Source: CAZKCK01 sp964552325 (GTDB lineage Bacteria; Bacteroidota; Bacteroidia; Bacteroidales; TTA-H9). Taken from it: DNA of 11,569 nucleotides. Each line of letters begins with the position of its first letter. The stretch's first letter is position 1. Of this stretch, positions 1 through 6,835 are shown piece after piece. Under the pieces are notes generated by a model. That model ran no database searches, had not been told where the DNA came from, and worked only from the letters and a program-made list of their open reading frames with translations. The stretch covers positions 1-11,569 of the forward strand of contig CAZKHA010000112.1 in assembly GCA_964552325.1 (NCBI GenBank), read 5' to 3'. Both the position numbers and the translations under genes were made by a program.

Positions 1-305
1 CATCCATCGGCCTACCCTCCGGGGCCGGGCGGGCAGCCCTTCACCCCGATTGCTCGGGGATTCCCGGTTTATTTGGCCTTTCAACCCCTGAGGTTTACCC
101 TTGCCCATTGTTACCAACAGGCAACGTGAGCTCTTACCTCACATTTTCACCCTTACCCCGAACGAATCGGGGCGGTTCTTTTCTGTGGCACTGGCTGTCA
201 ATTACTTTCGTAATGCCTTCCCGTTAGGAAGCAGGGTGCCCTGTGTTGTCCCGACTTTCCTCCCATAAGCTAAACTCATGAGCGATAGAACGGGCTGCCG
301 CATAT
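1..305 (-). ncRNA. rnpB: RNase P RNA (bacterial, type A-like), 3' end outside window
   Basis: This is the catalytic RNA of ribonuclease P, which removes 5' leaders from tRNA precursors. Read on the minus strand it shows the conserved landmarks in order: GAGGAAAGTCGGGAC (P4 and flank, about 248-262), GTGCCACAGAAAAG (about 178-191), a P12-like hairpin CCCCGATTCGTTCGGGG, GGTAAGAGCTCACG, a GGTAACAATGGGCAAGGGTAAACC block, and AAAGGCCAAATA. An 8-bp P3 hairpin (CTCATGAG, loop TTTAG, CTTATGGG) precedes the GAGGAAAGTC block. The 3' part, with the partner strands of P4, P2 and P1, lies beyond position 1, so the gene is partial. The 5' end near 300-305 is estimated from where P1 should begin. I could not find a clear TAnnTTTG promoter in the short gap to the upstream gene. 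Confidence 0.95.
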
Positions 306-342
306 TTTTCAATGAACGAAGGCCTAAAGCCTATGTCTGCAT

Positions 343-1485
343 TTAATCTAACAAGGTTTTTTCGTGCATAATGGTAACATCTATGGCGCCTACACCATAC
401 TTCGACATGGGGGCCGGTTGGTACAAAATACTTTTGTACTCTTTAAGCCGTTCGCGTAAGGCATTCTTTAAGATGCCATTACCCACACCGTGGATAAAAG
501 TAACCTTGTAAAAATTATCAGCAATTGCACTATCAAGGCATTTGGTAAAATAGCTGAGCTGTAAGTTTAATATTTCATTCTGTGCCAAGGTAGCATGGTC
601 TTCAACCATTGCCTCTATATGCAGATCGACAATGGCTTCGCGTGGGGCTGTTTTATGGCGGGTAATAAACGATTCGGGCTGGATTTGCTTTGCCTCGCGC
701 GTTTCGGGCTTCTCGGGTTCGTACTTTTTCTGGCTTTCCTGCTCATGCAAAGGCTTTAGGCTTGTGATAGCATTTAGCAAATACACGAAACTTTTTTCGG
801 GCAAAAAAGCAAATTCGCGGTAGTTATCTTCTTTTGAGAAACGTAACGGCTTTATCCTGAATTCAGCCGAAACTGGAACCAAAACATGGCGGATATCATC
901 TTTATGGAACAGCAACTGCGCCAAGCCATCGGCATGCAACTCAATATCTTCTCGCTCAATCGATTCGATAAAGATGCGCGAATAAGGCGGAATAGAACCA
1001 TAATCCATGCCTTGATACCCACCTTTGCTACCTTTTACAAAGTAGGAGTAAATAACATCAAAACTGCTCATATTAACCATATAAATATCGAGCAATCCGG
1101 TAATGAGCCATTTTTGGTCCTGCGGTACAAAAGCTAGGTAAACACCCTCTTCATTTGCACTTCGGTTGCGGGTTATGGGCAAAGCCGAAACACGCTCACC
1201 CATATAGTCTTGTTCCTCAGGCTCTGGTGCCTTAACCAGCATAGGCTTGGGCTCGGGCATGGGTTTGCCTTTTCCCTTACTTTTTGTATCTTTACGTGTG
1301 TCATCATCAAAAAAACGGCCTGCAGCCGTATCGGTATCCACAAGTATCAAATCGCTTACGGCCGTTGGAATGTCGAACCCATCCTCAATGGCCACATGCA
1401 CAATGCCGGGGCTCGCAATTTTGCTAATGATGCCGCCGCCGCTAGCATTCAAGAATTTAACCTTATCACCAAGTTTAAACTTCAT
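343..1485 (-). CDS. DUF2027-Smr domain protein
   Basis: This is a 380-residue protein whose C-terminal Smr domain (about 283-373) is related to the C-terminus of MutS2. It carries both Smr hallmarks: DLH at 287-289 and IHGVGNG at 331-337. Smr domains are known nucleases or nucleic-acid binders, several acting on DNA junctions, mRNA or stalled ribosomes. Residues 1-50 look like a small SH3-like beta domain (LGDKVKFLNASGGG). Residues about 60-95 are a charged, Pro/Lys-rich linker, about 100-240 match the DUF2027 type, and 245-282 form a second polar linker. No signal peptide is seen, so it is probably cytoplasmic. An in-frame start at 1512 exists, but a TAACTTTG promoter element lies inside that extension (1500-1507), so the ATG at 1485 (MKFKLGDK) is preferred. 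Its stop is about 38 bases before rnpB on the same strand. The exact substrate is unknown. Confidence 0.88.
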   Translation of the reverse strand: MKFKLGDKVKFLNASGGGIISKIASPGIVHVAIEDGFDIPTAVSDLILVDTDTAAGRFFDDDTRKDTKSKGKGKPMPEPKPMLVKAPEPEEQDYMGERVSALPITRNRSANEEGVYLAFVPQDQKWLITGLLDIYMVNMSSFDVIYSYFVKGSKGGYQGMDYGSIPPYSRIFIESIEREDIELHADGLAQLLFHKDDIRHVLVPVSAEFRIKPLRFSKEDNYREFAFLPEKSFVYLLNAITSLKPLHEQESQKKYEPEKPETREAKQIQPESFITRHKTAPREAIVDLHIEAMVEDHATLAQNEILNLQLSYFTKCLDSAIADNFYKVTFIHGVGNGILKNALRERLKEYKSILYQPAPMSKYGVGAIDVTIMHEKTLLD

Positions 1486-1499
1486 CACAATATTTTTTG

Positions 1500-1507
1500 C
1501 AAAGTTA
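1500..1507 (-). promoter_or_regulatory. Bacteroidota-type -7 element of the Smr gene
   Basis: The minus strand reads TAACTTTG, an exact match to the TAnnTTTG -7 consensus used by the Bacteroidota primary sigma factor. It lies 14 bases before the ATG at 1485, which implies a very short leader. No good -33 TTTG box is seen about 19 bases further upstream. The element supports choosing the start at 1485 over 1512. Confidence 0.6.
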
Positions 1508-1540
1508 GGCAATTAACGGCTCTGCTGCTTTGGCATTTGC

Positions 1541-1548
1541 TATCTTTG
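1541..1548 (+). promoter_or_regulatory. Possible -7 element for the mbnP-mbnH pair
   Basis: The plus strand reads TATCTTTG, matching TAnnTTTG, in the divergent gap between the Smr gene and the mbnP-like gene. It would leave a leader of about 160 bases before the ATG at 1714, and no -33 box is clear. A match this short can occur by chance, so this is only a candidate. Confidence 0.25.
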
Positions 1549-1713
1549 GGCGTTGATTATGCCAGCAAGTGCAAGCAGAAGATTTTAGCAAGGAACAGTT
1601 GATCCATACAACTTTGCATCAAAACACTGCCTTTGCTTTTTTCCACTAACTAGTATTCTGTGTGTTATCAACCCGACCTTAAGTCTTAAAATCAGTAAAA
1701 GTTTCTAAATCAC

Positions 1714-2499
1714 ATGATCAAAAAAATTACATTTCTTTTAATTATCGTCGTATTTACCTCCTGTTCAAAAGATAGTTTAATCAGAAACGAATCGGGTAGC
1801 ATTAGAATTGATTTTGTGGCAAATGCAGGGGGTGTTGAGCTAATAAAAGACACACTGCTCTACAAAAACGAAGCTGGCAATGAGTTTATGGTAAATCAAT
1901 TGCAGTATTTTATCTCACATATTACGCTGTATCAGAAAGGGAACGCATATAGAACCGACAGCATACACTATGTTGATATTGATATCCCTTCTACTCTTTC
2001 ACTACAACTATCACATGCCTTTAAAGTTGGCTCTTATGACTCGCTTGTATTTACATTTGGATTGGACTCGGCTGATAACCAAAGCAATCGTTTTGCTAAC
2101 CCACCCGAAAGGGATATGTTTTGGCCTGATGTACTTGGCGGTGGTTATCATTACATGAAACTGAATATAAAATGGCTGGATACTGAAACGCAAACCCTTA
2201 AACCTGTAATGAATCACCTAGGCAAAGGGCAGGTATATGCTTCGGGTAGCACCGACCCGTCTCAAATCACAGGCTTTATACACAACAATTTTAGAATAGC
2301 ACTTCCACTTAACGGATTGAAAATAAACCCTGGCACTCAAACAAATTTGCAATTGGTGATGAATGTGCAGAACTGGTTCTACGGTGCACATAACATCGAT
2401 TTTCGCAGTTTTGGTCCTGGTATTATGCAAAGCCAAGATGCAATGAAGCAATTATGTGACAATGGGGCAATGGGCGTTTTTTCAGTTGAGCATGAATAG
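1714..2499 (+). CDS. mbnP: MbnP-like copper-protein homologue, predicted lipoprotein
   Basis: This 261-residue protein resembles the MbnP family, periplasmic or outer-membrane proteins that bind copper and work with a di-heme partner. A lipoprotein signal peptide is visible: lysines 3-4, a hydrophobic core, then a lipobox FTSC with Cys17. The mature part begins with the family's beta-rich start (IRIDFVANAGG, 30-40). It also has FMVNQLQYFISHI (58-70), a DMFW...GGGYHYMKLN block (134-151), NHLG (167-170), a probable His-containing strand (FIHNNF, 188-193), and a MNVQNWF strand near the end. Candidate metal or redox residues include several His and Trp137, Trp154 and Trp221. In characterised MbnP and CorA proteins a Trp becomes kynurenine and helps bind copper; whether that holds here is inference. 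It overlaps the downstream di-heme gene by 8 bases, so the two are probably translationally coupled. The gene symbol is a family-level assignment. Confidence 0.82.
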   Translation: MIKKITFLLIIVVFTSCSKDSLIRNESGSIRIDFVANAGGVELIKDTLLYKNEAGNEFMVNQLQYFISHITLYQKGNAYRTDSIHYVDIDIPSTLSLQLSHAFKVGSYDSLVFTFGLDSADNQSNRFANPPERDMFWPDVLGGGYHYMKLNIKWLDTETQTLKPVMNHLGKGQVYASGSTDPSQITGFIHNNFRIALPLNGLKINPGTQTNLQLVMNVQNWFYGAHNIDFRSFGPGIMQSQDAMKQLCDNGAMGVFSVEHE

Positions 2500-3607
2500 G
2501 TTCATCATCGCATTTTTTTGTTTATTGTGTGTGGCATGTTCAAAACAAGACGGCTCAGAACCTGCTATCAAACCAACGCCCTATGTTCTCGAAATACCAA
2601 GAGGGTTTCCTTCAGATGTTAACCTGCCTAAAAACAATCCGTTAACCGTTGAGGGGATTGCGCTTGGCCGAAAGCTGTTTTACGATGGAAAACTTTCTGG
2701 CAGACTTCATCCTGATTCGGCCATGAGCTGTGCTACCTGCCATATTCAAGCACATGGTTTTGAATGTGGCGTAAATCACCCCACCTTTGTGGGCGGAAAA
2801 ACACACGGCATAACCGGTATCCCAACGCCACATTTCATGCTTCCACTTCTGAATTTGGCTTGGAACGACCAAGGGTACTTTTGGAATGGCTTGGTTAGTG
2901 CCAACAATGCAACAGCCGGTAGAAAAAGCTTGGCCGATATTGTAAAAATGGGTATTCATGCCCCGCATGAAATGGATACCGATTCAATCAAAATGGTATT
3001 GGCCCTTTCAACAGATGATTCATACCCCGCGCAATTCGAAAGGGCATTTGGCAGCCCTGCTATAACAATGCATCGGGTTAGTTTGGCCATCGAACAGTTT
3101 TTGTACACCCTGGTGTCAGCCGGTTCACGCTTCGATAAATATCTGCAGGGCAAGCTTCAGCTAACCCAAAGCGAACTGAATGGGTATGTGCTTTTTTCAA
3201 CTGAAAACGGTGGTGATTGTTTCCACTGCCATGGTGGAAGCGGAAATCCCTTAATGACCACGCATCTATTTTACAACAATGCAAAGGACACCCTCTTTAC
3301 CGATTTACGGGACAGATATTCCGTTACTGGCAATGCACAGGATTTGGGCGCCTACAGGGCACCAACCTTGCGCAATATAGCATTTACGGCACCTTACATG
3401 CACGACGGACGCTTTAAAACACTTGATGAGGTGTTAAAATTCTACAACCAAGGTTTGTGTTGGTCGCCGTATGCCAACCCTTTAATGCACCACATAGCTA
3501 ATGGAGGCATCCGCTTATCGGACGCGCAATTGGGCGATTTAAAAGCTTTTATGTTGAGCTTGTCTGACACTTCTTTCATAAGAAACCCGGCGTTTGGTCC
3601 TCCTTGA
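2492..3607 (+). CDS. mbnH: MbnH/MauG-like di-heme cytochrome c peroxidase family lipoprotein
   Basis: This 371-residue protein belongs to the bacterial di-heme cytochrome c peroxidase/MauG superfamily. It has two CxxCH heme c sites, C80-A-T-C83-H84 and C243-F-H-C246-H247, in the usual two-domain spacing. Family motifs include ALGRKLFYD (57-65), NLAWNDQGYFWNG (121-133, with FWNG where FWDG is common), PHEM (158-161) and PTLRNIAFTAPYMHDGRF (291-308). The start at 2492 is preferred to the in-frame ATG at 2456 because it yields a clean lipoprotein signal (MNRFIIAFFCLLCVAC, Cys16). MbnH enzymes form a high-valent di-heme state that oxidises Trp on their MbnP partner. The adjacent, overlapping mbnP-like gene makes that role more likely than generic peroxide removal. 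Cytochrome c peroxidase activity remains the alternative. Both products being lipoproteins would place them on the same membrane face. Confidence 0.87.
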   Translation: MNRFIIAFFCLLCVACSKQDGSEPAIKPTPYVLEIPRGFPSDVNLPKNNPLTVEGIALGRKLFYDGKLSGRLHPDSAMSCATCHIQAHGFECGVNHPTFVGGKTHGITGIPTPHFMLPLLNLAWNDQGYFWNGLVSANNATAGRKSLADIVKMGIHAPHEMDTDSIKMVLALSTDDSYPAQFERAFGSPAITMHRVSLAIEQFLYTLVSAGSRFDKYLQGKLQLTQSELNGYVLFSTENGGDCFHCHGGSGNPLMTTHLFYNNAKDTLFTDLRDRYSVTGNAQDLGAYRAPTLRNIAFTAPYMHDGRFKTLDEVLKFYNQGLCWSPYANPLMHHIANGGIRLSDAQLGDLKAFMLSLSDTSFIRNPAFGPP

Positions 3608-3678
3608 GGATGAAAACAGAGCGAGGCTTGAAGCTGGTTTATGAGGTAGGTAGCGGCTAAACCTAATTAATTGGATTA

Positions 3679-3713
3679 GACTGAAAATGAACCTAATAAT
3701 GGTTATATCAGTC
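3679..3713 (+). terminator. Imperfect hairpin downstream of the di-heme gene
   Basis: GACTGA (3679-3684) pairs with TCAGTC (3708-3713), and inside it AACC pairs with GGTT around a TAATAAT loop. This gives an imperfect stem of about 12 pairs starting 71 bases after the stop codon. No T-tract follows on the plus strand, so it could be a 3'-end stabilising structure rather than an intrinsic terminator. Confidence 0.3.
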
Positions 3714-3729
3714 CTCAACAGTATTTCTC

Positions 3730-3746
3730 GCCCGAAAGAGTCGGGC
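3730..3746. repeat. Short GC-rich hairpin GCCCGA/TCGGGC
   Basis: This is a perfect 6-bp stem with an AAGAG loop, close after the hairpin at 3679-3713. No T-run follows on either strand. It may belong to the same 3'-end structure. Role unknown. Confidence 0.35.
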
Positions 3747-4062
3747 TACCAATGACAACGTTACGTTATTTGTTGTTGAATCAGAAAGTTAGAAATTACG
3801 GCATTTGGTTCCGGTTGTCATCAAACATTATAAACATTGGCCTCCTCGAATTTACATTCGAAATACCCCTAACAGCCCCTGCTGCCGTTCACCCTAAAAA
3901 CACAGCTCATCTCCAAAGGAGTCTGCGACCAAGCGATTGCAAAAACTGACGGAAAACCTTATTCCTTGCATGTTTTCACAAGCACCCAGAAGATAAGAGG
4001 AAGTGGCACCTCTTAAAATTTCCGCATCTATGGAAAGGCGAAAATACTTCTGGTTTTCTTGG

Positions 4063-4106
4063 CAAAAAGTATTCGGCCGCTGTGTGGCCTTGAACAAAAA
4101 CTTTTG
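4063..4106. repeat. Imperfect inverted repeat with GGCC inner stem
   Basis: The outer arms CAAAAAGT (4063-4070) and ACTTTTG (4100-4106) pair with one bulged A. The inner arms GGCC (4075-4078) and GGCC (4086-4089) pair around a 7-base loop. On the minus strand the right arm ends in a T-run about 105 bases after the TPR gene's stop. It could therefore contribute to ending the moaC-TPR transcript. Alternatively it is a chance dyad in AT-rich DNA. Confidence 0.3.
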
Positions 4107-4210
4107 AACATTAGCACAACTTGCCCTGTACAACGAGATTAGCATATATGCAGTCCGAATAAGCGAAAGCAAGCATTCTTACGCATCCTCTAACTTACAT
4201 GAGCGCATTA

Positions 4211-6205
4211 TCAAGGTTTCCTGCAGTAACGTTTGATTAAATTGTAGGCATTTTTAAGCCCTAATTCACCAGCTTTGCTAAAATCTTGGCAAGCTAACTC
4301 AGTTTGTTTAAGGTAAACACGTATCAAGGCCCTGTTGTAATAGGCTTGGGCAAGCTTATCCTCCAAATCAATTGCCTTATTATAATCAGACAAAGCACCG
4401 TCATAATCGGCCATTTTAGCCTTAACGTTACCGCGGTTAAACCAAGCAAAGCTGAGATCGGGGTTTAGCTTCAAGGCCTTATCGTAATCACCAAGCACAT
4501 CCTTATAATCCGGAATATCTGGGTCGGGAGTCGATTTAACCAATTGCGTTGAATTACCAATACTAATATTCCCCAAGCTTGATTCATTGGATTGCAGTTG
4601 TTGAACCATTTCCAATTTTGTGTTGGCTCGATTAAAATACGCCAAGGTAAACTTTGGATTTATCTGTATGGCAAGATCATAAGCCTTTAACGCACTATTG
4701 TAGTTTTTCACCATCCCATTTAAGATACCTGTAAAAAAGTGACCTACAGGATCGCTTGGGGAGATTCTTAGTGTACTATCCAAATTGCTAAGATATTTGG
4801 CAATTTCATCAGAGGTAAGTGTAATATCGCGGTTGGTAAGCCCAAACCGCAGCTTATAATCCACAGTTTTATTGATATCGGCAACCTTCTTCAACCAATA
4901 TTCATTGCGTTTTTGTTCCACATAAACTGAATCGTTATAAAAATAGGTAACAAAAAAATTCTGTTCAAGATCAACATACACAGGTTGGTACTGTATTTTT
5001 CCATCCAAGGCCGAAACATTCTGAAAATCTGCTTCAAACTCAATTGTTTTACTTAAAAAAGCCGAATCAGCATACTTCCTAAAGGTGGAGTCGTCGCTTT
5101 TAGCAACTGTTTCTTCTATTAAAACCAACTTATTGCGGTCGTCGAGCGAACCCTTTTCATCTCCAAGCTGCCTTTTGGCATCGCTACGGTTGGCATAGGC
5201 TTTCGAGAAATCAGGAAATAACTCAATAGCTCTGGTATAATCAGCTACAGCGCCCTTGTAATCTTTGAGTTGATGTTTGGTAACTGCACGATTAAAAGCC
5301 GCAAGAATATTGTTCGGATTGAGTTCTACCACACGGTCATAATCTTTTAAAGCTGCCTGAAGATCACCTTTTTCGCTGTACAAGATAGCCCTGTTGTACA
5401 TGGTAAGGGCGTTGTACGGATCAAGGCTCAGCACCTTGCTTAAATCGTCGAGCGCTTGGTCGGTTTTCTCAAGTTTCAAATAGGTCATGGCACGTTGGTA
5501 ATACACCACCGGATCATCAGCATCAATCTTCAATGCTTGATTAAAATCTTCTAAAGCACCTTGATAATCAGAAGAATCATACTTTATTCCGCCACGGCGC
5601 ACATAGGCGTCAGTAAAAAAGAAATTTAAGCGAACGGCTTTGTCAAGATCCTCAATAGCTCCTTTATTATCCTTTAGTGCATGTTTAGCCATGCCACGGG
5701 CAAGGTAAGCAATCGGAATATCGTTTTGCAGCCGGATGGCTGTGTCAATATCGGCCAAGGCTTTCGTATAGTCTTTCATTTCAAGGTATGAAATCCCTCT
5801 ATTTACATGAATCTCAGCATCAAGTGGATCGATACGGATTGCTTGGTCAAAATCGTCCATGGCAGCTTTATAATCGTGTAGCCTATTCCGGGTTATAGCC
5901 CTGTAATGCAATGCATTGCTATAAAGAGGATGGACTTCGAGACATTGATCAAAATCTTGTTCAGCGCCTAAAAAATCACCAAGGCTATATTTGGCTATCC
6001 CTCGATAGAAATACGGCTCATACATATCTGGTGCATGGGCAATTACCACATTCAAGTTATGGATGGCATCAACATACTTGCCTTCGGATAAGTTGTGCAT
6101 CCCCGAAAAAACAAAGTGCGGGATGTTTATTTGTGCTATGGACACAAATTGAAAGATGCACACAAGCATCAAACCAACAAAAAAAGATTTTATGGGGCTA
6201 GTCAT
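4211..6205 (-). CDS. Secreted tetratricopeptide-repeat protein
   Basis: This 664-residue protein is exported by Sec: it has a hydrophobic core (about 8-22) and a likely cleavage after SIAQ (residue 25). About ten TPR units follow in tandem (roughly 31-365), each with the pattern YxxRGxxxxxxxDYxxAxxDFxxAIxxxP. Residues about 366-483 are not TPR: a mixed, aromatic-rich segment with alternating hydrophobics (FFVTYFYNDSVYV, 417-429). Four more units follow (about 484-648), the second carrying a polar insert of about 35 residues (535-570). It ends in a short helix with RYC. The start at 6205 is chosen over an in-frame ATG at 6250 because it gives a proper signal peptide. That ATG also overlaps the moaC stop by 8 bases (ATGACTAG), indicating coupling. 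TPR arrays mediate protein contacts. The partner and the reason for linkage to moaC are unknown. Confidence 0.85.
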   Translation of the reverse strand: MTSPIKSFFVGLMLVCIFQFVSIAQINIPHFVFSGMHNLSEGKYVDAIHNLNVVIAHAPDMYEPYFYRGIAKYSLGDFLGAEQDFDQCLEVHPLYSNALHYRAITRNRLHDYKAAMDDFDQAIRIDPLDAEIHVNRGISYLEMKDYTKALADIDTAIRLQNDIPIAYLARGMAKHALKDNKGAIEDLDKAVRLNFFFTDAYVRRGGIKYDSSDYQGALEDFNQALKIDADDPVVYYQRAMTYLKLEKTDQALDDLSKVLSLDPYNALTMYNRAILYSEKGDLQAALKDYDRVVELNPNNILAAFNRAVTKHQLKDYKGAVADYTRAIELFPDFSKAYANRSDAKRQLGDEKGSLDDRNKLVLIEETVAKSDDSTFRKYADSAFLSKTIEFEADFQNVSALDGKIQYQPVYVDLEQNFFVTYFYNDSVYVEQKRNEYWLKKVADINKTVDYKLRFGLTNRDITLTSDEIAKYLSNLDSTLRISPSDPVGHFFTGILNGMVKNYNSALKAYDLAIQINPKFTLAYFNRANTKLEMVQQLQSNESSLGNISIGNSTQLVKSTPDPDIPDYKDVLGDYDKALKLNPDLSFAWFNRGNVKAKMADYDGALSDYNKAIDLEDKLAQAYYNRALIRVYLKQTELACQDFSKAGELGLKNAYNLIKRYCRKP

Positions 6206-6662
6206 GCAAAAGTGGGTCGGATTTAATTTTTTCAACAAGGCGTATATCACTTATCGCCATTTCTTTATCAACGGCTTTGCACATATCATATACTGTAAGC
6301 AAGCCAACGCTTACGGCGGTCAAAGCTTCCATTTCAACGCCAGTTTGTCCCAAACATTTCACCAACGACGAAATTTCAACTCCCCCATCAAGTAATTTGG
6401 CAGTTACTTCAACCTTGGTAAGCAATAAGGTATGGCATAAGGGTATGAGTTCGTAGGTACGTTTAGCAGCTTGAATACCAGCAATTTCAGCTATTGTTAA
6501 AACATCCCCCTTCTTAATTTGGTTCTGCAAGATAAGCTCACAGGTGGCCTTATTAAGGCGAATAAAACCTGAAGCTTTGGCAGTACGAAACTGAGCCGGT
6601 TTTTGGGTAACATCAACCATTTGGGCCTTCCCTTGATCGTCAATATGTGAAAACTTATCCAT
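6198..6662 (-). CDS. moaC: Cyclic pyranopterin monophosphate synthase MoaC
   Basis: MoaC converts the 3',8-cyclo-GTP product of MoaA into cyclic pyranopterin monophosphate, the first stable intermediate of molybdenum cofactor synthesis. The 154-residue product has the usual length and motifs: MVDVTQKP (15-22), KGDV (51-54), IAGIQAAKRT (60-69), IPLCH (73-77), TGVEMEALTAVSVGLLTVYDM (107-127) and CKAVDKEM (128-135). Conserved Lys51, His77, Glu110, Glu112, Asp126 and Lys129 are present. Two departures are visible. CHP reads CHT at 78. The C-terminal KSGGKSGDF motif is replaced by KIKSDPLLHD, two residues shorter. The ATG at 6662 is preferred to a TTG at 6683, because the TTG lies within the promoter element. 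No other molybdopterin gene is in the window, and the next gene in the operon is the TPR protein. Confidence 0.93.
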   Translation of the reverse strand: MDKFSHIDDQGKAQMVDVTQKPAQFRTAKASGFIRLNKATCELILQNQIKKGDVLTIAEIAGIQAAKRTYELIPLCHTLLLTKVEVTAKLLDGGVEISSLVKCLGQTGVEMEALTAVSVGLLTVYDMCKAVDKEMAISDIRLVEKIKSDPLLHD

Positions 6663-6680
6663 AATGTATATTTCTGCCAC

Positions 6681-6688
6681 CAAAAGTA
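6681..6688 (-). promoter_or_regulatory. Bacteroidota-type -7 element of the moaC-TPR operon
   Basis: The minus strand reads TACTTTTG, an exact TAnnTTTG match, ending 18 bases before the moaC ATG at 6662. A TTG lies 17 bases upstream of the element (in AATTGCC), slightly closer than the usual 19. The predicted leader is about a dozen bases. The element overlaps the alternative TTG start, which argues against that start. Confidence 0.55.
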
Positions 6689-6734
6689 CTCAGAAAATGG
6701 CAAGGCAATTGCAAACAAGCATCGACACTTATTC

Positions 6735-6760
6735 ATTCCAAAGGTTTAAACCTTATTCCA
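6735..6760. promoter_or_regulatory. 14-bp perfect palindrome flanked by ATTCCA repeats, candidate operator
   Basis: AAGGTTTAAACCTT (6741-6754) is a perfect palindrome. It is bordered directly on both sides by ATTCCA (6735-6740 and 6755-6760), with a third ATTCCA at 6764-6769. It sits in the gap between divergent moaC and the outer-membrane gene, about 50 bases upstream of the moaC -7 element and 80 bases before the ATG at 6836. Position and symmetry fit a binding site for a dimeric regulator. No regulator gene is nearby. Confidence 0.4.
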
Positions 6761-6835
6761 CCAATTCCATCATGGCAACAATACTTCCTTAAACTCTTGC
6801 GTTTACCCTGTCTGCAACCCTTAACTGTTTATATT

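Larger units (their letters stand above)
3608..4210. other. Gene-free convergent region with several inverted repeats
   Basis: About 600 bases separate the stop of the di-heme gene (plus) from the stop of the TPR gene (minus). Two short open frames occur (3752-3949 plus and 3894-4172 minus). Both look spurious: the minus one starts at TTG and is Cys-rich, and neither resembles a known domain. The stretch instead holds inverted repeats at 3679-3713, 3730-3746, 3846-3861 and 4063-4106. A further ATGACAAC/GTTGTCAT pair sits at 3752-3759 and 3814-3821. Function is unknown. Transcript ends, a small RNA, or a decayed insertion are all possible. Confidence 0.5.

Noticed and set aside
886..1137. Plus-strand open frames opposite the Smr gene
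   Set aside because: They lie antisense to a well-supported gene with clear domain motifs and show no features of their own.
1486..1512. Nine-residue N-terminal extension of the Smr protein
   Set aside because: The extension contains the TAACTTTG promoter element, and the family begins at the MKFKLGDK-type start, so 1485 is preferred.
1563..1649. 28-codon protein-like stretch (…QAEDFSKEQLIHTTL…) in the Smr-mbnP gap
   Set aside because: The residue mix looks protein-like, but there is no ATG. It could only start at GTG 1569, giving 26 residues, too little to support a gene or pseudogene.
2456..2491. Upstream ATG start for the di-heme protein
   Set aside because: It would place 12 residues before a clean lipoprotein signal peptide and lengthen the overlap with mbnP, so 2492 is the better start.
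3752..3949. 65-codon plus-strand open frame in the convergent gap
   Set aside because: It has no recognisable domain, signal or start context, and it is crossed by inverted repeats. It is most likely chance.
3894..4172. 92-codon minus-strand open frame in the convergent gap
   Set aside because: It begins at TTG, is unusually rich in Cys, overlaps the inverted repeat at 4063-4106, and resembles no domain I know. A decayed gene remains possible but is unsupported.
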